DNA of 64,000 bases from Vibrio gazogenes (GTDB taxonomy: Bacteria; Pseudomonadota; Gammaproteobacteria; Enterobacterales; Vibrionaceae): the NCBI RefSeq assembly GCF_002196515.1, contig NZ_CP018835.1, positions 1,922,001 through 1,986,000 on the forward strand, in the 5' to 3' direction. Shown piece by piece: positions 61,016 through 64,000 of this stretch (its first letter is position 1; each line of letters begins with the position of its first letter). Below the pieces are notes generated by a model. The model saw only the letters and a list, made by a program, of their open reading frames with translations, was not told the origin of the DNA and did not search any database. The translations under genes and the position numbers were made by a program.

Positions 61016-61837
61016 TTATCCTCCCTGAGTCTGGTGATGCCAAGGGCTAAGCCGTCGTGAGAGCTGCCTGAGCAGCCAGTCCATGACAAAAGCCAGCAGG
61101 GTAATCCACAAGACATAAGGCAGAATGATGTCCATCGACAGATAACGCCGGACCAGAAAAATCCGATATCCTAGTCCTTCGGTAGCCACAATGGCTTCGG
61201 CAGCAATCAGAAATAGCCAGGCACTGCCGAGTGTCAGCCGGACAGCATCGATCAGATGCGGCAGGATTTGCGGGACAATCACGCGGACAATAATTTGCCA
61301 GCTATTTCCCCCCAGCGTCTGCGCCTTGATCAGTTGTTCTTCCGGGAGAGACTGGGTTTTTAACTGGATATCCCGAATGATGATGGGACAGATACCAATC
61401 ACAATGAGGGTCACTTTGGAAAGTTCTCCTAGCCCGAGCATGATGAATAGAATGGGGAGAATCGCCATTGGTGGAATCAGGGAAATTGTCGTCACGAAAG
61501 GTGATAACGAAGACCTGAATAAGGGGAGAATACCATTGGCGACCCCAAAACAGAGACCGATGAACGCACTCAACCCAACCCCGATACCAAGCCGTTGCAG
61601 GCTGGCTAGCGTATCGTTGAGCATCAGATACTCTCCGGTCCGTTTGCTCGGTGTGAATGCCATCCGTTCAACCGCATTGGCGAAACTACTGAAAGAGGGC
61701 AATAGTTTATCTGCCGGATTGACGCTCAGACGGGCATCTGAGGCGACCAAGTAGATGATCAGGACGATCACAAAAGGCAAAGCCCCTAGCATCAGACGCA
61801 GTAATGGTGATGGTTTCCGGTTAATGAGTCGAGTCAT
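61016..61837 (-). CDS. Guanidine ABC transporter, permease
   Basis: A 273-residue TauC/SsuC-type permease with about six membrane helices and the EAA loop QTLGGNSWQIIVRVIVPQIL. I start at MTRLINRKPSPLL (61837), with GGAG 6 nt upstream; the longer frame (to 62032) would overlap the binding-protein gene by 146 bp and has no membrane features. Second gene of the operon. Confidence 0.9.
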   Translation of the reverse strand: MTRLINRKPSPLLRLMLGALPFVIVLIIYLVASDARLSVNPADKLLPSFSSFANAVERMAFTPSKRTGEYLMLNDTLASLQRLGIGVGLSAFIGLCFGVANGILPLFRSSLSPFVTTISLIPPMAILPILFIMLGLGELSKVTLIVIGICPIIIRDIQLKTQSLPEEQLIKAQTLGGNSWQIIVRVIVPQILPHLIDAVRLTLGSAWLFLIAAEAIVATEGLGYRIFLVRRYLSMDIILPYVLWITLLAFVMDWLLRQLSRRLSPWHHQTQGG

Positions 61838-61886
61838 AGCTACTCCAGATCCACTGTTGTACGGTGCGACAATCGGTCTGTCATGC

Positions 61887-62963
61887 TCACAGCTTGTGTT
61901 CTGCAGCCATTTGCATGTAAGTCGAATTGAAGCGGAGTTTGATATTGCCTGCATTACCGAACACTCCGGCAGGGGTTTCGATGCCGATAAAAGAGTCATC
62001 CGGTGCTCCGTCACCCAGCAGACCATGATCAAAAGAGAACTGCGCGACTTTCTGCATGGTTTTCATCAGTGAAGCACTGTTCGTAAATTGCACCGCATCA
62101 GCAGGAGAGAAGAACATCTGGGTGGCTTGCAACTGAGCGTTATAACCGGCCAGATTAGTACCGGATGCTTTTGCCATCATGGTTTTGGCGGCATCGGCTT
62201 GTGGTGATTTCATCACAGACATCACTTCATACCATGCACCAGTCAGGGCTTTGGCAAACTTAGGGTTGTCTTGCAAGGTTTGGGTATTGGCAACCAGCAG
62301 ATCGATAATTTCACCGGGGATTTTTGTTGAGTCGAAGACCAGTGATGTGTGGGGCTGTGCCGTAATCTCGCTCAGTAGTGGGTTCCAAGTTACGACCGAC
62401 GTAACATCCGGTGTCTGATAGGCTGCGACAATATCGGCATCCGAGGTATTCACAACATGGACGTCTTGTTCTGATAAACCTATGGCTTCGAGCGCCCGAG
62501 CCATCAGATAGTGTGACACGCTGAGTTCGACCAAATTGATATTTTGACCTTGAATGTCGGCCAGTGTTTTATGATCACCTTTTAAGACAATGCCATCATT
62601 GCCCGCGGAAAAGTCACCAACGATTAACGCGGTCGAATCAACACCACTGGCTGCCGGAATGGTCAGAGCATCCATGTTGGTCATGACCGTTGCATCGAAC
62701 TGCCCTGCGGTGTACTGATTGATCGATTCAACATAGTCATTGACCTGAACGACATTGATTTGAATGCCATATTTATCGGCCCATTTTTTCAGAATGCCGG
62801 ATGAATCTGCGTAATCCCATGGCATCCAGCCAACATAAATCGACCATGCTAATGTAAATTGTGTTTTTTCTTCGGCGGATACCGAACGAGAAAGGGTGAG
62901 AGAAGAAATGAGTGTGACAGATAAAACGAGTGCCGTGAGATACGGTTTCAGGAAAAATTTCAT
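61887..62963 (-). CDS. Guanidine ABC transporter, periplasmic binding protein
   Basis: A 358-residue NMT1/SsuA-type substrate-binding protein with a signal peptide ending near RSVSA-EEK. Mature start FTLAWSIYVGWMPWDYADSS is typical of the urea/guanidine-operon binding proteins. First gene of the operon. GGAGGTGG lies 3-10 nt before the ATG and may be controlled by the riboswitch. Confidence 0.9.
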   Translation of the reverse strand: MKFFLKPYLTALVLSVTLISSLTLSRSVSAEEKTQFTLAWSIYVGWMPWDYADSSGILKKWADKYGIQINVVQVNDYVESINQYTAGQFDATVMTNMDALTIPAASGVDSTALIVGDFSAGNDGIVLKGDHKTLADIQGQNINLVELSVSHYLMARALEAIGLSEQDVHVVNTSDADIVAAYQTPDVTSVVTWNPLLSEITAQPHTSLVFDSTKIPGEIIDLLVANTQTLQDNPKFAKALTGAWYEVMSVMKSPQADAAKTMMAKASGTNLAGYNAQLQATQMFFSPADAVQFTNSASLMKTMQKVAQFSFDHGLLGDGAPDDSFIGIETPAGVFGNAGNIKLRFNSTYMQMAAEHKL

Positions 62964-63012
62964 AGACCACCTCCACTGTGGGTCATCGGGTGAACAAGCG
63001 CATCAGAGACAT

Positions 63013-63128
63013 AACCAATAATATTTATTGGTTGGCCTCCCGGGCTTTTGTCCCGCCGTGTGACCTCAGGTGAGGTTGATATCTCTCGGACCAGTCGCTG
63101 CGGTAGCAGCCGGAACCCTAGACATCTA
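63013..63128 (-). promoter_or_regulatory. Guanidine-I (ykkC) riboswitch
   Basis: The minus strand from about 63128 reads GATGTCTAGGGTTCCGGC, then ACTGGTCCGAGAGA, ACACGGCGGG, AAAAGCCCGGGAGGCC: the conserved ykkC segments in order. A 9-bp hairpin (AACCAATAA/TTATTGGTT, 63013-63033) follows. No T-run follows it, so control at the ribosome site GGAGGTGG is possible. Leader from the predicted start site to the gene is about 217 nt. Confidence 0.93.
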
Positions 63129-63190
63129 TTTCATTCATTGTACGTTCGAAATACTACTGCATTATGCTCTTCGCAACTAGTGAAACAAAT

Positions 63191-63206
63191 AGCAAAGGCT
63201 ATGCCA
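63191..63206 (-). promoter_or_regulatory. Sigma54 (-24/-12) promoter of the guanidine operon
   Basis: The minus strand reads TGGCAT, 5 bp (AGCCT), TTGCT. GG and GC are exactly 12 bp apart, one mismatch to TGGCAC-N5-TTGCW. The predicted start at about 63180 is 52 nt before the riboswitch. This links the operon to nitrogen control. Confidence 0.8.
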
Positions 63207-63271
63207 AAGGTTTTATTTGTATAAATAACAATGGCTTATAATTGATGTAATCATTTGTGTTGGTGGGCGTG

Positions 63272-63286
63272 TCACCATGTTGGTGC
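63272..63286. promoter_or_regulatory. NtrC-type binding site
   Basis: TCACCA-TGT-TGGTGC matches the NtrC palindrome GCACCA-N3-TGGTGC in 11 of 12 positions. It is centred about 99 bp upstream of the predicted sigma54 start, a normal enhancer distance. A weaker half-site TGGTGGGC lies at 63261-63268. Confidence 0.7.
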
Positions 63287-63426
63287 GCTTTTGCACTCTT
63301 TTTGTCTGATATTTTTGTCCGATATCCTTCTGTGTGTGAGCCATTTTTAATTAAAGATGATTGGTTATAAAAATGATGAGTTATGAGAATGATTTGTCGT
63401 AAGAACGACTTTGGTATGTGCTCAAC

Positions 63427-63453
63427 AAAAAAGCCCTGAATGAACAGGGCTTT
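63427..63453 (-). terminator. glyS terminator
   Basis: On the minus strand AAAGCCCTG, loop TTCATT, CAGGGCTTTTTT. Perfect arms with a T-tract, 27 bp after the glyS stop. It separates glyS from the guanidine operon control region. Confidence 0.9.
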
Positions 63454-63479
63454 GAGGGCATTATCTTGATGTGAACCGA

Positions 63480-64000
63480 CTACTTCTGCAAGACTGAAAT
63501 ATCCGCAATTTCTAAGAATAGATTGCGTAAGTCGTTGAGCAGTGTCAGACGGTTGATTTTCAGTGCTTCATCATCCGCCATGACCATGACGTCTTCAAAG
63601 AATGCGTCAACCGGTTCTTTCAGTGCGGCTAACTGGTTTAGTGCTGACTGATAATCACCGTTAGCAAATGCGGGTTCGAGTGCTTCACTCAGAACCGCGA
63701 CATTTTCTGCCAGAGCGACTTCTGCACCTTCCTGAAGTAAGGTGAGGTCAACTTCTTCTGCCAACTGACCATCAAACTTAGCCAAAATATTACCGACACG
63801 TTTATTCGCCGCAGCCAATGAATCAGCCGCATCGAGCGTACGGAAATGAGAGACGGCTTTGACGCGCTGATCGAAATCAGTCGGTTTGGTTGGATGACGA
63901 GCCAATACCGCCTGAATGACATCGACGCTGAAGCCTTCGTCTTGATACCAAGCGCGGAAACGGCCAAGCATAAATTCGATGACATCTTGCTCGACGTTGG
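63480..64000 (-). CDS. glyS: Glycyl-tRNA synthetase beta subunit, C-terminal part
   Basis: The 3' end of glyS, about 173 codons, open to the window edge (reading begins [20 protein letters not shown]). The final residues [21 protein letters not shown] match the GlyS C-terminus. The beta subunit carries the tRNA-binding and anticodon-recognition parts of the bacterial alpha2beta2 enzyme; the rest and glyQ lie beyond the window. An ATG at 63971 is internal. Confidence 0.95.
   Translation of the reverse strand, partial: NVEQDVIEFMLGRFRAWYQDEGFSVDVIQAVLARHPTKPTDFDQRVKAVSHFRTLDAADSLAAANKRVGNILAKFDGQLAEEVDLTLLQEGAEVALAENVAVLSEALEPAFANGDYQSALNQLAALKEPVDAFFEDVMVMADDEALKINRLTLLNDLRNLFLEIADISVLQK

Overview
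The window is the replication-origin region of the main chromosome of a Vibrio (Vibrionaceae, Gammaproteobacteria). The backbone order is characteristic of that genus: rrn operon, hemG-trkH-yigZ, fadBA, glmU, atp operon, parAB-rsmG-mnmG, oriC, mioC, mnmE-yidC-yidD-rnpA-rpmH, a polar amino-acid ABC transporter, dnaA-dnaN-recF-gyrB, ibpA, msrPQ, avtA, glyS. Protein sequences such as RnpA, DnaA and AtpE are close to the V. cholerae forms as I remember them. I cannot name the species.

Layout. 1-5110: rrn operon on the minus strand (23S 3'-truncated by the window edge, tRNA-Val/Lys/Glu spacer, 16S, leader with boxA and a strong P1 promoter). 5188-24299: housekeeping genes for haem, K+ uptake, beta-oxidation, UDP-GlcNAc, F1Fo-ATPase, chromosome partitioning and tRNA modification. 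24395-25020: oriC, with 13 GATC sites in about 250 bp and several DnaA boxes. 25056-30027: mioC and mnmE, separated by a 3.2 kb insertion holding an unexplained hairpin-rich element, a 58-codon ORF and an auxiliary type VI secretion module (hcp, M15-type peptidase effector, lipoprotein immunity candidate). 30163-41700: yidC to gyrB. 41700-48240: an AT-rich accessory island between gyrB and ibpA. It is full of decayed mobile elements (serine recombinase, ISAs1, IS630, Tn3 transposase, XRE regulator, frameshifted TnsA) but carries an apparently intact, translationally coupled three-gene cassette (2-oxoglutarate/Fe(II) oxygenase, AlaX-type tRNA editing protein, LysE-type exporter). 48300-52990: heat-shock ibpA with a sigma32 promoter and ROSE thermometer, msrPQ, an acetyltransferase and avtA. 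53241-63290: a guanidine-degradation operon inserted between avtA and glyS, controlled by an NtrC-like site, a sigma54 promoter and a guanidine-I riboswitch. 63480 to the end: the 3' part of glyS.

How the parts work together. The guanidine operon is a complete route: ABC import, biotin-dependent carboxylation, deimination of carboxyguanidine by a DUF1989 pair, and allophanate hydrolysis to ammonia and CO2. Its promoter needs both nitrogen limitation (sigma54/NtrC) and guanidine (riboswitch). The gyrB-ibpA cassette reads as making a modified amino acid, exporting it, and clearing mischarged tRNA. That is inference from family membership and gene coupling.

The most novel candidates are that oxygenase/AlaX/LysE cassette and the four-way-junction element about 1.3 kb from oriC (26006-26157), whose 22-bp closing stem encloses three hairpins. 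I see no CRISPR array and no intact insertion sequence.
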